Source of the DNA: Limnoperna fortunei
Lineage: Eukaryota > Mollusca > Bivalvia > Mytilida > Modiolidae
Direction: 5' to 3'
Length of the DNA: 64,000 nucleotides
NCBI GenBank assembly: GCA_944474755.1
Contig: OX104117.1
Location: 82,312,926 to 82,376,925 of the forward strand
Under the pieces are notes generated by a model. That model searched no databases. It saw only the letters and a list, made by a program, of their open reading frames with translations, and was not told the DNA's origin. Below are positions 34,080-46,538 of this stretch, in pieces (position 1 is the first letter of the stretch; each line of letters starts with the position of its first letter). Made by a program: the position numbers and the translations under genes.

Positions 34080-34222
34080 GTGGGGGATGCGGGTACAACC
34101 TGTAAATTTCTGGCATACTGTTTTCCTACCAAAGGGGGGGGGGGGGGTTCTCCAGCTTCCTCTCCAATAAAACTAGATACTGAACACTTGCTGAAAATTG
34201 AGTTAAAAAGGTATTTTTCATT
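34080..34222 (+). mobile_element. SINE 3' remnant
   Basis: 'tttcctaccaaag', a run of 14 G, then 'ttctccagcttcctctccaa' and 'taaaactagatactgaacac', 'gctgaaaattgagttaaaaa' follow the body and tail order of the SINE at 1134. The poly-G replaces the normal 'gggtttt' segment. Confidence 0.5.
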
Positions 34223-34534
34223 CAAAATTCATTAAAATTGTACAGAACAAAAGACGTCGTAATGCATTCTGTAAAGCTACAATTGAATATTACACAATTT
34301 TAGTCGAAAATAAAAAGGTTTTGAAAATTTCTCACTAATCAATGAATTAGTTGCCCGTAATCATGCTTTACTTTGAGGTTCTTATCGTTTAATTTTTTTG
34401 TTCTAAATGCAACGGCACAGATAATAAACTGATCATTAATCAGCTGTATTTGCTACTTTACAATTAAAAAAAAAATCATTCATCAGCAAGAAAATTTGCC
34501 AGACAATTGATTATGAAACTCTAAGAAAGGGGTA

Positions 34535-35039
34535 TATCTATCAGCTGAGGTCCATCAGTATTTATCAGCTGAGGTCCATCAGTATTTATCAGCTGTGGTC
34601 CATCAGCATTTATCAGCTGTGGTTCATCAGTATTTATCACCTGTGATCCATCAGTATTTATCAGCTGTGGTCCATCAGTATTTATCAGCTGAGGTCCATC
34701 AGTATTTATCAGCTGAGGTCCATCAGTATTTATCAGCTGAGGTCCATCAGTATTTATCAGCTGTGGTCCATCAGTATTTATCAGCTGAGGTCCATCAGTA
34801 TTTATCAGCTGTGGTCCATCAGTATTTATCAGCTGTGGTCCATCAGTATTTATCAGCTGAGGTCCATCAGTATTTATCAGCTGTGGTCCATTAGTATTTA
34901 TCAGCTGTGGTTCATCAGTATTTATCACCTGTGATCCATCAGTATTTATCAGCTGTGGTCCATCAGTATTTATCAGCTGAGGTCCATCAGTATTTATCAG
35001 CTGTGGTCCATTAGTATTTATCAGCTGAGGTCCATCAGT
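34535..35039. repeat. 24-bp minisatellite, 21 copies
   Basis: The unit is 'tatttatcagctgtggtcca' then 'tcag', with g[ta]gg alternation and a few 'ttcatcag', 'cacctgtgatc' and 'ccattag' variants that recur as blocks. The period is a multiple of three, so 180- and 99-codon frames open on the two strands. The array lies between candidate exons 1a and 1b of gene C. Confidence 0.96.
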
Positions 35040-36287
35040 ACGGTGCTCATTTTGAGGATTCAATTAATTGCTTTAAACTTTGCTCTTCAAAATGAAAAAG
35101 AAAAAGTTTCTCATTGGATTTTTCTCCTTTAGTGCTCACTTATTCATTTGCCTTGATTAGACATAGAGTAGTGTATTTTTTGAAGATTTTATTTTATTGC
35201 TCAGATGCTAACAATTTTATGAATTAAAAAAACACTACCAATTTATGGTATTTTGCTTAAAAATATGCATAACAATTTAGATTCTTTTTAAATAACTGTG
35301 GTGGACATAAAAAGGGCCAAAAAAGTTGCAGATTTTAAAGAAAGGAGATTCCCCTAGCATTGAGCGAGCTACGAATTTCAAAATATTGAAGAGTAGGAAT
35401 TTAATGACAAATATTGCGTAAACAAGAAAATGTGTTTCGGCGACATTGACGTACTATATATATCCCTAGCTTTCGTTGGTTGGACATATTAAATCAGCTA
35501 GCTTATTTTTGTCGAGCTTTCAAGTTTAACAGACCTATTATCTGTAAAGTATTCTCCACAAACGAGACAGAAATCTATATAAACATTCCATGATTTCCCT
35601 TTTAAAATATTTAAATTGGATAATGGACGCCAGAGGTTAATCAGAATATTGCGTTAGTTATAGTAAATTTGTAGGTATTCCGAATATTGCGACATCCGAT
35701 TAAAATTGTATTGGATTCAGTACTAGTGACCTGATTGTATATTTTGCCCTGAAGTCCGTTTACAGTATTAAGAATATTTAGGATCCCAGACCAAGCACAC
35801 TACAAGACAATTCCCAACATGCATGTCGGTTTTAATGTAATACCATATTGTGCATTATTCCCCCGATTTTCAGACAGCTCTAGAATTGTTGCTATCTAAA
35901 ATGTTAAACCGTTTGACCTCCACGTAAATTGTATGACGGACAACATGAATTGGTTGATAGTTATTGGGTATCACTCGCACGGATAGTAACACAAATTCTT
36001 GCGTAACTTATTAGTCTCCCCTTTTGTGCCCCGACACCGATTTTGACCATTAGCAAGGCGTCACTAGTGAAACTAGATACTCTTCCTGGACACCTGATAT
36101 CACTCGTTTGTTGGGTGAAGTTCATGTGATGTGAGTGTTTACTTCTGCACGTGATTTTTCTGTCAGCTTTGGCTTGGTAATTTCATACTTGTATTTTGAT
36201 TTTTTACCCCTCGATATCTTCTAATTTATTGTTATTTGTCGGCTACTTTAATTTATTGACACGCAATGAAAAGAATTTGTATTATCT
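35040..36287 (+). other. Unique sequence between arrays, no gene seen
   Basis: AT-rich with no exon, repeat or hairpin that I can support. Confidence 0.35.
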
Positions 36288-37045
36288 GTATCCTGCCTAC
36301 CGTATCCCGTGATCCTGTACACAGTATCCTGACATCCTGCCTACCTTATCCAGAAATCCTGTTCACAGTATCATGACATCCTGCATACCGTATCCCGAAA
36401 CCCTGTTCACTGTATCCTGACAACCTGCCTACCGTATCCGAAATCTTGTTCGTTGTATCCTGACATCCTGCCTACCGTATCCGAAATCTTGTACACAGTA
36501 TCCTGACATCCTGTCTACCATATCCCGAAATCATGCTCACTGTATCCTGACATCTTGCCTACTATATCCCGAAATCCTGTTTACTGTATCCTGACATCCT
36601 ACCTACCGTATCCCGAAATCCTGTTTACTGTATTCTGACATTCTGCCTATCGTATCCCGAACTCCTGTTTACTGTATCCTGACATTCTGCCTACCGTATC
36701 CCGAAATCCTGTTCACAGTATCCTGACATTCTGCCTACCGTATCCCGAAATCCTGTTCACAGTATCCTGACATTCTACATACGGTATCCCGAAATTCTGT
36801 TTTCTGTATCCTGACATTCTGCCTACCGTATCCCGAACTCCTGTTCACTGTATCCTGACATTCTGCCTACCGTATCCCGAAATCCTGTTCACTGTATCCT
36901 GACATTCTGCCTACCGTATCCCGAAATCCTGTTCACAGTATCCTGACATTCTTCCTACCGTATCCCGAAATCCTGTTTACTGTATCCTGCCATTCTGCCT
37001 ACCGTATATTGACATCTTGTCTACTGTATATTGGATTATCCTGCT
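36288..37045. repeat. 44-bp minisatellite, about 17 copies
   Basis: The unit is 'tatcctgacattctgcctac', 'cgtatcccgaaatcctgttc', 'actg'. Copies diverge by a few bases, and both halves contain 'gtatcc', so the unit may have arisen from a shorter ancestor of about 22 bp. Confidence 0.93.
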
Positions 37046-37764
37046 TCGGACAGGCTCCGTCAGATCTTGCTGCCATAAATAATGTATATTAAGCATTCAA
37101 CGTATATAACACGTTTATCTAGCCTACATTAAATATACGCATATAGCTTAGCGTTCAGGTTAATTGAGCCTAGGCAAAATAAATTCCTGTAATTCTTTAA
37201 ATTTATGTTTATTTTATAGATCTTTCTGGGTATTTAGAACTAACGAAATAAATAAATGTTTGAACAGATTGCCCTTTAACCCTTAGCAAGCAATAGTTCA
37301 ACTATATTGTGGACGTGAGCAAGTGTTTACAATCAAAGAATCAATACGGAATAATTGTTAAAAACAGTAATGATTGCTGCTAAGGAAAAAGAGAGCATAA
37401 CAAGAAGGCATATGCGGACTACTGGATGAGCTTGCAGCATGAAAGCTGCACTTTGTCCGTCAGTACCTCGGATTTAGCGTCATACAAATTCTTTATACAC
37501 GATAAATCTGCAGCAATTACTGCTTTAACTTCCTCATACTTCATGTACTGGGGTTTTGAAAGCTCAGTAGTCCTATACTAGGAAAAGGCAGTTTGGCAGT
37601 TTAGTGATTGAAGACACATTTTTGTTTTTCGTTTCGGAAGCATTTTTTCCTAATCCGGAACTCACGTTTTGTAACGCTTTTAAAGCACACAGAATGACAA
37701 CATCGTTCGTGTCCTAATTGTGGATCTATTTTTACGTTAACCTAGACCTTGCATATAAACAAAC

Positions 37765-37849
37765 ATGAAGAACTACCGTAGTTACCTGATAGTTTTGTTT
37801 ATAATTAATGACGAAACTGTTGTTAGTAAGGCGTGTCACAATTTCAGTG
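37765..37849 (+). CDS. Gene C, candidate exon 1b (alternative signal peptide)
   Basis: ATG opens 28 codons, MKNYRSYLIVLFIINDETVV then SKACHNFS, ending AGT G|GTAAGA in phase 1, exactly as exons 1 of gene B and 1a of gene C do. The pattern of basic start, hydrophobic core (YLIVLFII) and C-x-N near the end matches exon 1a (ACNNLQ against ACHNFS). It would join exon 2 at 45616 as ...CHNFS-EDC.... Either it is an alternative promoter and first exon of gene C, or the first exon of a separate gene, with exon 1a then orphaned. No TATA-like box at the distance seen for 8303 and 32289 is evident here. Confidence 0.6.
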
Positions 37850-38086
37850 GTAAGAGTCTATATTTCTTATGAAGTATTATATTTATAGTAAAGTGACTAG
37901 AGTAGTGTGGCCTAACTCTGACAAGATTTGTCGATTTAGTACAAAAACAACGCATAAAATAAACGCATGTATAACATGGTATTGTCAACGTATGGCGAAA
38001 TTTTTCAATCAAAGATCATTAAAGCATCTATAGATTCTCTTTAGGTCGTGATTTGAGAGTTTTAATTGTGTATGAACCAGCTCCCT

Positions 38087-39730
38087 TTTGTAAATTATTA
38101 TTATAATGTTTTCGGTGTGCCCTTGATAAAGTATCTTTTTAACAAAGGGTCCAATTTTACCAATGTGTCCTATTTTTATTATATAGTATTAAATTTTATG
38201 CATGTATACTATTGCATCGGACCCATAATAAAATGTATACTATTGCATCGGACCCATTATAATGTATTCAATTGTATGCATGGTCCCATGATAAGGAGTG
38301 TGTATTTTACGTCACATTATACCTGCTATTAAGTATCAATGTTTATGAAATTATCCCATTAAAAAGTGTCTCTTTTTTATGCATTTTTTCCCATTATAAA
38401 GTTTGGACTTTTATCCAAGGGTCCCATTGGTACTGTAAAGTTTCTATTTCATTTGAAGGTCTAAATTTAAAAGTCTACATTTTTATGTAACGGTTCTATT
38501 TAAAGTATCAATTTTATGTAAGGGTATCATTATAAAGTGTCTATTTCATTTAAGGGTCTATTTAAAAAAGTATCGATTTTTATGTAACGGTCCCATGATA
38601 AAGTATCAATTTTTTATTTTAGGGTATCATTATGAAGTGTCTCATTCAAGGGTCTAATTAAAAAGTATCGATTTTTATGTAATGGTCCATTATAAAGTAT
38701 CGATTTTTATGTAATGGTCCATTATAAAGTATCGATTTTTATGTAATGGTCCATTATAAAGTATCGATTTTTATGTAATGGTCCATTATAAAGTATCGAT
38801 TTTTATGTAATGGTCCATTATAAAGTATCGATTTTTATGTAACGGTCCCATTATAAAGTATCGATTTTTATGTAATGGTCCATTATAAAGTATCGATTTT
38901 TATGTAACGGTCCCATTATAAAGTATCGATTTTTATGTAATGGTCCATTATAAAGTATCGATTTTTATGTAACGGTCCCATTATAAAGTATCGATTTTTA
39001 TGTAATGGTCCATTATAAAGTATCGATTTTTATGTAATGGTCCATTATAAAGTATCGATTTTTATGTAATGGTCCATTATAAAGTATCGATTTTTATGTA
39101 ATGGTCCATTATAAAGTATCGATTTTTATGTAATGGTCCATTATAAAGTATTGTAAAGCATCCAATTTAAGGCCAAGTAGGACCCTTTTGTTAAGTATTA
39201 AATTTTATGCAAATTTGACTAAAATAAACTTATAAAGAGGGGGGATCCTTCCGGTTAAGTTATACTTTAAAATAAAACAGTAAAGTGTCCTTTAATAAAT
39301 CTTTATTTATACGTATGTTGTAAATAGTGTCCGATTATGAGGTATACAGTTTTATGGTAAGGTTCCATCATAAATTATCATGTTTATTCAAGAAGAGACC
39401 CTTTATCTAATTTAAAAAAAATCAATTAAGAAAGTATAGAATTTGTTACATGCACCATTTATAAAGTATCCAGTATGACAAGGCTCGTTTTTATGAAGTA
39501 ACGAATCTTTTCAATCTCATTAAATTTGAATCTTTCTCTTGCTCCCACTTTTTCTTATTGTCGCTGTGACAGCGACAATTACAAAAACTGTGAGCAAGTG
39601 TCAGAACATAATATTTATTAGATTGGAACCTTTTTAAAGTAATTAATTTTATGCTAGGGTCATTTAAAATATTTCCAATTTTATACCAGAACCTCTTTTT
39701 AATGCATCTTATTTTACACTCCAACGCTTT
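38087..39730. repeat. 32/33-bp minisatellite with homogeneous core and decayed edges
   Basis: The core unit is 'ggtccattataaagtatcga' then 'tttttatgtaat', about 15 copies nearly identical from about 38660 to 39145, with a 33-bp variant (ggtcccattat, gtaac). Upstream (38087-38660) and downstream (39150-39730) the same words (ggtcc, ttataaagt, ttttatg) persist at increasing divergence. It looks like an old array re-homogenised in its centre. Confidence 0.88.
39557..39579. repeat. 23-bp perfect palindrome
   Basis: ATTGTCGCTGT, one central G, ACAGCGACAAT: 11-base perfect arms. It lies in the decayed edge of the 32-bp array. No function assigned. Confidence 0.85.
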
Positions 39731-39759
39731 TTTGAAATCATATTATGACTCGAATGCCA

Positions 39760-39945
39760 AATGGTCTATAAGTAGAAAGGCGTACTTCTTATTGCTGGTA
39801 ACACCTAGGTTATGAGTTCATGCCTGACTTGTAGGCAAATTATGTTGGTTCTCTATGGTTACTCTGGTCGATTCCCCCTTTAAAAGTAGACGATATGATA
39901 AATTTGATAAATAGCTGAAATTAACGTCAAACGACACAAATGAAA
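39760..39945 (+). mobile_element. Possible decayed SINE
   Basis: 'aggttatgagttcatgcctgac' could be a decayed B box, and 'aatagctgaaattaacgtca' then 'aacgacacaaatg' resembles the 'tagctgaaaaa...ggcgttaaacaa' tail. Too degenerate for more than a tentative call. Confidence 0.3.
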
Positions 39946-39989
39946 ATACGTCAGGTAGGTTAAGCTAAGCAAAAGCTCAAGCTTCTTAC

Positions 39990-41115
39990 TCCAGTTATAA
40001 CCAGTATGAAAAACTACCTATACGACAAGACTGCCTGTTATAACTACCTATACGGCTAGACCACGAGTTTAAACTATCTATACGACAAGACTACTAGTTA
40101 TAACTACCTATACTGCTAGACCACTAGTTATAACTATCTATACGGATAGACCACCAGTTATAACTACCTATACAGCTAGACCACCAGTTATAACTACCTA
40201 TACGGCTAGACCACCAGTTATAACTACCTATACGGCTAGACCACCAGTTATAACTACCTATACAGCTAGACCACCAGTTATAACTACCTATACGGCTAGA
40301 CCACCAGTTATAACTACCTATACTGCTAGACCACCAGTTATAACTACCTATACGTCTAGACCACCAGTTATAACTACCTATACAGCTAGACCACCAGTTT
40401 TAACTACCTATAGAGCTAGACCACTAGTTATAACTACCTATACGACTAGACCACTAGTTATAACTACCTATACGGCTAGACCACCAGTTATAACTACCTA
40501 TACGGCTAGACCACCAGTTATAACTTCCTATACGGCTAAACCACCAGTTATAGCTACCTATACTGCTAGACCACCAGTTATAACTTCCTATACGGCTAGA
40601 CCACCAGTTATAACTACCAATACGGCTAGACGATCAGTTATAACTACCAATACGGCTAGACCACTAGTTATAACTTCCTATACGGCTAGACAACCAGTTA
40701 TAGCTTCCTATACGACTAGACCACTAGTTATAACTACCTATACGGCTAGACCACCAGTTATAACTACCTATACAGCTAGACCACCAGTTATAACTACCTA
40801 TACGGCTAGGCCACCAGTTATACATGTAACTACCTGCACAGCTAGACCACCAGTTATAACTTCCTATACGACTAGACGACTAGTCATAACTACCTATACG
40901 GCTAGACCACCAGTTATGACTACCTATACAGCTAGACCACCAGTTATAACTTCATATACGACTAGACCACTAGTTATAACTACCTATACGGCTAGACCAC
41001 CATTTATAACTACCTATAAGACAAGACTACATGTTATAACTACCTATACGGCTAGACCACTAGTTATAACTTCCTATACTGATAGACCACCATTTATAAC
41101 TACCTATACGGCTTG
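39990..41115. repeat. 30-bp minisatellite, about 37 copies
   Basis: The unit is 'ccaccagttataactaccta' then 'tacggctaga', with frequent c/t at 'accaScag/actag', g/a/t at 'tacNgc', and occasional 'acttccta'. A short insertion ('catgtaac' near 40824) shifts the register once. The 66-codon frame at 40916 is a product of the 30-base period. Confidence 0.95.
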
Positions 41116-42254
41116 ATATTGAATGCAGTTTCATAGAAGCACGACTTGTATATTAAGTGCTTCACAAGAATAGATCTAAAAGTCATTTTCGCAATCTATA
41201 GTCGTTAGTTTGCTATTTTTTTTTCCAAGGACAACAACTGCTTTCCATTCAGTAGCCCGCACCCAGTTCATATCCGGCGCCCAGTTCATAGCCTTCGCAC
41301 AGTTCATATCCGGTTTTTACTGGGGTTCGTTTTACTTTTCTTCATAGTTTCCTGTGCTTTCTTTTTACTAAAATTTGTCCTTAGTGCCTGTCGTTGTTAG
41401 TATCGTCGTAAACTTTTCACATTTTAAATCTATTTCTTCATTCAAACTTGGCATTAAAGGGCATTAAAGTTGGTCAAATGAAGGGTCCTCTTCAAATGGG
41501 ATATACTGTTAAAATGTGTTCTTGAATTTTAAAATCTTATTCTCATGAAATTCTGAGCTAATTCAAACTTGACAGAAAGTAAGTTTTGTTCAAAATGAAG
41601 ATAATCTGAAAACTGAGATATTTGATGAAATAAACTACATGTACTCTGATTTAGAAAAGATATTGAAAACCTCGGATACTCTTTAACTGTATCAAAGGTC
41701 GAAAAAATATTTAAAAGATATCATCTTTGAGTTAATTAAATAACTTCAAAGATGTAATTATGGTTAATACAATTCTTATAAGCGGTCTCCGGGTACTAGT
41801 GGTAGCGTTGTGACCCGTTTACAAAATTTTGACCCACGTCTTTTGTCCACAATATAGATTTACAATTTTGTTTTATCACGTATTGATGACGTATGTTTTC
41901 TTTGTATGACTAACCTTGGCCAGATGACCTCGAAGTACCTGTATGACGTAACCAGGTAAAACTACGATGTGTTTGAATGCCTTTGATTGACACTGCAAGG
42001 TCAAAAGTGCTAAGAAGGTTTAACTTCTTAAAAATATCATTGTCACGGTCAAGTTTTACTGTATATAGATCTTTTCGAAATCCCATAGTCGTTCGGGTTT
42101 GGGGGCGGGGGAAAGGGGGGGGGGGTGTTAAAGATTGGCAGGTCTCGTATCTCTCCGTCGAGCATGTTCGGAAAATCAAAGAAAAATATACCGACAAATT
42201 TGAAACTCCGTTGAATTATTTTGCCCATTAATTAATTTTAATGTATTATTATAG
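41116..42254 (+). other. Gene C intron, no gene seen
   Basis: Contains a small direct repeat near 41264-41310 ('cagttcatatccgg' / 'cagttcatagcc' / 'cagttcatatccgg') and a G-rich run at 42095-42126. The two overlapping frames at 41910-42231 on opposite strands have no recognisable domain. Confidence 0.4.
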
Positions 42255-44896
42255 GGGTGTTACTAAAACGCGGAAACATCATGTTTAATATAAACATTTA
42301 ACGTAGGTGTATTAAAATAGACGGCTAAATGCACATTTCCTTGTTTCCATCAAAACGGCAAATCTTGATTTTTAAACTATAAAATGTTTTCGGCGTATTG
42401 TAAATTGCAGTGCAAATAAGATATAGCTGAAATGTTTTCTCGGACTTTATTTTTGCAGATATAATTAGATCGATCCGTTACGTCTTTTTGCATATTTACA
42501 TTAAGTGCAACCCTTAGCTGCATTCAAAAATAGGCTTTAATTATTTGTGATCATTTTCAAAAGCCTGATTAAAGAAAATTTGAAAACATGTACTGCTTCT
42601 TTGTATTTTCATTTTGATAACTTATAAGTGACTAAAAATAGATGCCTTCAAAATGAAGAAGAGAAAAAACTGAAAAAGGGAGGCACGCGAGAGTTGACAA
42701 AGCGAATGACTAAGAATTGAAAAGAAAGCTCAGAAGAATTGGAAAATTATGAAGACAGCTGAAAACTTGGGTTCAGTTTTCATAGACATTTATAAAAACG
42801 CAAATAATTTTACATTTCGGTAGGCGTAGACATAAGGTGCATTTGATGGAATTCATTGGACCAGAGTCAACAAACAAAAATGACAATTTATCTCCAAATT
42901 TATGACATTGTCACAAAATGTAACATTACTTTTAGTAGGTGCCCCTGCAAATATCAATATGAATATACAATAGACTACGAAAAGGAGTTTAAATGTAAAA
43001 AAAGAAGATTTTTGGTAGTGTTAGATATTAATATATAGCGTTTTTAAGATATTCTTAATTCCTATTGGCCTTTAAAGGGCATAACATACATGTATATGAC
43101 ACTCAATTGCACACAACATTACAATGCAAAACAAATACTGTATTTTATCGGGGTTTCGGTTTCGTTTAAACAAAGCACCACTAAAACCAGGCCCTTAATC
43201 GATAGAAACTATATGATTTTGAGGATTTCTTTTTCAAAGAAAATTAATTTCAAATTAAACAGATACAATTTTTATAGTAAAAATAAATTGTTCATGTTCA
43301 TGGCTTCTTTTGCAATCGCCCATACATAACCCATATATTGTCGCTAGGCGTAAAACACCACACCCACTCACTCCTTTTCAAGAAAAAAAACCCAGTTGAA
43401 TAAAAAAAGTTTTCATTTGCTTTTGAATAAAAAACATGACAAAACAGTGGTGGATCTAAAATGGGATGTTGTTCGTGGAAAGGAATCCCTTTTCCTGATT
43501 CAATTTGAAATTTTCGTACAGATTTTGAATTTGCTTTCACCCCCTCAACTTTTTCCGAAATTCTAACCCCCTTACAATCTCGCGTCATCTCATTTTTAGG
43601 TGCGTCGACAAGGGCGTTAAAAACACTCACACACACAACTCTCTATTTATTGATCGATTTAATTATTTAATTTCATAATAGGGGGCGGGATTAAACAATA
43701 AAGTTTGGAAGAAAACATTGGCTCAGAGGCGGAGCTTGTTTTAAAATGATACCCAAAAACCCCAGTTCGACCTATGGCATCGCAGGCAATAAGAAAGATA
43801 ATTATTCCTTAAAAGATTTAAAGACTCAGATGGTGTTAATCAAGTACAATTTTAACCTAGTCGGTAACGTTTGTTCCTGATAATCCTTTCAGCAAAAATC
43901 GTTCAGTAAAATTAAGATTTATGACATGTCAGATTAACTTTTGGTATATAAACTTATATATCGGACATCGGTATTAATTTCACTCAGCCTTGAAGATGTG
44001 GCAAGACAAGTTCAAAGAGTTTGTAAGATATAACATACATGATAGTATTTTACAGAATATCTGTATAAATTTTGTATAAAATATCCCTTCTAAAGAAATA
44101 CACCTTTAGGGATTGAACTCTCTAAACTACATATAATTCAAATTGTGTGTTGCAACAAGCATTAAGTAGTCACCTATCTATTGCACCTCAGTTCACTCTC
44201 CATTTGCTCCAGTTGCGTTGCGGATTGCAATTATTCTTTAATTTTTTTGTGCGTTTCTTTGTATGCCCGTTGTCTTGACTCCATTGCTTTTTTCAATGTC
44301 AGTGATCAATAACAATTGATATGAGAGAAAACAGTTAACGTATGATGTGATGCATTTATGTACTAGTTGCTTAACCTGTCCCATGCATGGCTGTATCATT
44401 CTGCCCAAAAGTTAATTTTATGCTGTGCTATCAAGCGGTTACAGTAAGGACTGGTATATTCATACATACATGTACATTATTTCATTCTAAGACAATTGTA
44501 CACGTTGTACAAGTTCCTATCCTTAAACTTTATCTGTATGTCTGTCTGTCCGCTCTTCCTTCTTACCGTCCGTTCGCCAGTCCGTCCAAAAATTTTTGTG
44601 AACGCTTTAACTTGAAAACTATAAAGGTTACCAATGATTTGAAGTTTTAGATAATGATTTTGTATTATGCCAATTTATCAAATGATTTAAATTCTGCAAA
44701 AAAGAAGCAAACAAAAACAAACAAACAAACGAACAAAAACAAACTAAAAAACAACAAAAACAATAAAAATCATTACTATCCTTCGTCAGAGGGGCAATGC
44801 ATTATCGCTGCTTAAATGGGGATTATTCATTTTTCCGTTTTCAGTTCCGTTTTCCGTTTCCGTTCCGCATTCCATTTCCGCGTTTTAGTAACACCC
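42255..44896. mobile_element. Candidate 2.6-kb TIR-bounded element
   Basis: 'gggtgttactaaaacgcgga' (plus 'aa') at 42255-42276 is perfectly inverted at 44875-44896 (22 of 22). Inside the right end is a run of 'ttccgt' words (44832-44874), a common subterminal pattern. The interior holds small frames but no transposase I recognise, so it would be non-autonomous, or the two TIRs may be solo ends of separate insertions. No clear target duplication was found. Confidence 0.5.
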
Positions 44897-45494
44897 ATTG
44901 TGATGAAAGGTAAAAATGAAAGACAAATAAAATAAAAGACCGATATAACAATATGAGAGAATGTAAATTTAGTTTTTGATTTTTAGACGAAACATAGATT
45001 TAAAAACAGGTATGATATAAATAAAATGCAATAGAAAAAAAGAAGAAAAATAAATGGCTTAATAATAAAATAGTCACAAGATAAGGATTTTCATTTATTT
45101 ACAGATTTCAACATTTTGATGCAAACACCTAAAAATGCGAGTAATATTTTGATACTTATACAATGAGATTGTATATGAAGTCCTTAAAACAAATACACAT
45201 TTCAAGATAAATGAAATTTGGAAAAACCTATAAGTATCAAAATATTACTCGCATTTTTAGGTGTTTGCATTAAAATGTTGAAATCTGTAAATAAATGAAA
45301 ATCCTTATCTTGTGACTCTATTTTATTATTAAGCCATTTATTTTTCTTCTTTTTTTCTATTGCATTTTATTTATATCATACCTGTTTTTAAATCTATGTT
45401 TCGTCTAAAAATCATAAACTAAATTTACATTCTCTCAAATTGTTATATCGGTCTTTTATTTTATTTGTCTTTCATTTTTACCTTTCATCACAAT
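44897..45494. repeat. 600-bp foldback with about 265-bp near-perfect arms
   Basis: The left arm 44897-45160 and right arm 45229-45494 are reverse complements over their whole length, with only a handful of mismatches or small indels (for example 'aaaatagtcac' against 'aaaatagagtcac'). The loop is 68 bases. The left arm begins at the base after the right TIR of the preceding element. It ends 121 bases before exon 2 of gene C, so the gene C pre-mRNA would contain a very long hairpin. Confidence 0.93.
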
Positions 45495-45615
45495 ATATCT
45501 CTTCCCCACCCCCATCCCCCCCACGCCTCGTTAACGGCGAATCTCGTGCGCGAGTTGTGATGTCAAAATCGTCAATATTCTTGATTAAATTAATTTTTTA
45601 ATTCCAATGTTATAG

Positions 45616-45781
45616 AAGATTGCGCCAAGGCACCCTCGTCCAAAGCCAAAGCAGTGACAACACTCACACCTCCAGTAAATCACCGACTATTATGTACAAA
45701 AAAAGAGAAACAAAAAATGGCATGTTTAAACGGAGGAAAATGTCAAGCTGCTGTCATAGATAGTAGGCTTATTTCGTGTGG
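45616..45781 (+). CDS. Gene C, exon 2 (linker and first four EGF cysteines)
   Basis: A 166-base exon lies between 'aatgttatag' and GTGTGG|GTAAGT, phase 1 in and 2 out. It encodes E-DCAKAPSSKAKAVTTLTPPV, NHRLL, then C57-TKKEKQKMA-C67-LNGGK-C73-x11-C85 (numbered with exon 1a). The C..KEK..C.NGGxC pattern strongly recalls neuregulin-type EGF domains. The linker is Lys/Ser/Thr-rich, unlike gene B's sequon-rich one, but both end in NHRLxC before the first EGF cysteine. The boundary after C85 is identical to gene B's. Confidence 0.87.
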
Positions 45782-46387
45782 GTAAGTATCTGGTAGGTGA
45801 AAAGGTTTCGACTTCTCAGGATATGACATTAAACATAAGTACTTTAATGATTGTACCTTATTTGTACATAAATGTATGATTTTATTATATAAGGTATATA
45901 ATTTTATAACCATCTTTTTACAAAGTATATAAAGTTGTTTTGTCAAAATTAGAAGTTGTATCCGATTTGTCTAATAACGTAACATTGCGGTTAGATTCAA
46001 ACAGAAACCAAAATGGACGATACAGTTTTAAAATATAGGTTGTCATTTTTATGCATTTAAAAGTAAAATATTTTTTCTGATAGTCACAGGGAAAAACCAC
46101 AATATAAGTGCTCTTAATTAAGAGTGTGAATCGCTTTCCCACCGGATGTTAGGTACATGTTTGTTCACGAATACAACCAAACGGGTAGTCCCGGGTTCTA
46201 AAAAATACTAATTGAAGGTCACAACAAAATACCGAACACCAAGGAAACTGTCAAAAAGACAATACACAAATCTAAGTCCTAGAAGCCGTCAATATTAAGA
46301 ACCAACCATAACAAATGTAGCAACTACAAATGTATAACAGTTAATGAGGGTCAATCTTGTTATTACTAATATTTCTATATATTTCAG

Positions 46388-46449
46388 GTGTACAACACGT
46401 TACATTGGTAAACGTTGTGAAATGATAGACCCCACATATATTTTAAGGG
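46388..46449 (+). CDS. Gene C, exon 3 (third EGF disulphide loop)
   Basis: A 62-base exon lies between 'tatatttcag' and AAGGG|GTAAGT. It encodes G86, C87-TTRYIGKR-C96 and EMIDPTYILR. Length, phases (2 in, 1 out) and the eight-residue fifth-to-sixth cysteine spacing equal those of gene B's exon 3 (PRRYVGKR). The GKRCE end fits EGF-receptor ligands, where the residues around the fifth and sixth cysteines contact the receptor. Confidence 0.87.
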
Positions 46450-46538
46450 GTAAGTTTTATAAGAATACATTTTAATATTACTTGACATTGACTCTTTTTC
46501 AATTTGTATAGTTAATACATTTATTTCTAAAAAAAATC

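Noticed and set aside
34521..35063. 180-codon minus frame and 99-codon plus frame
   Set aside because: Repeat translations of a 24-bp minisatellite; no unique coding sequence flanks them.
43298..43636. 112-codon minus-strand frame
   Set aside because: No recognisable motif; inside the TIR-bounded element. It does not resemble a DDE transposase.
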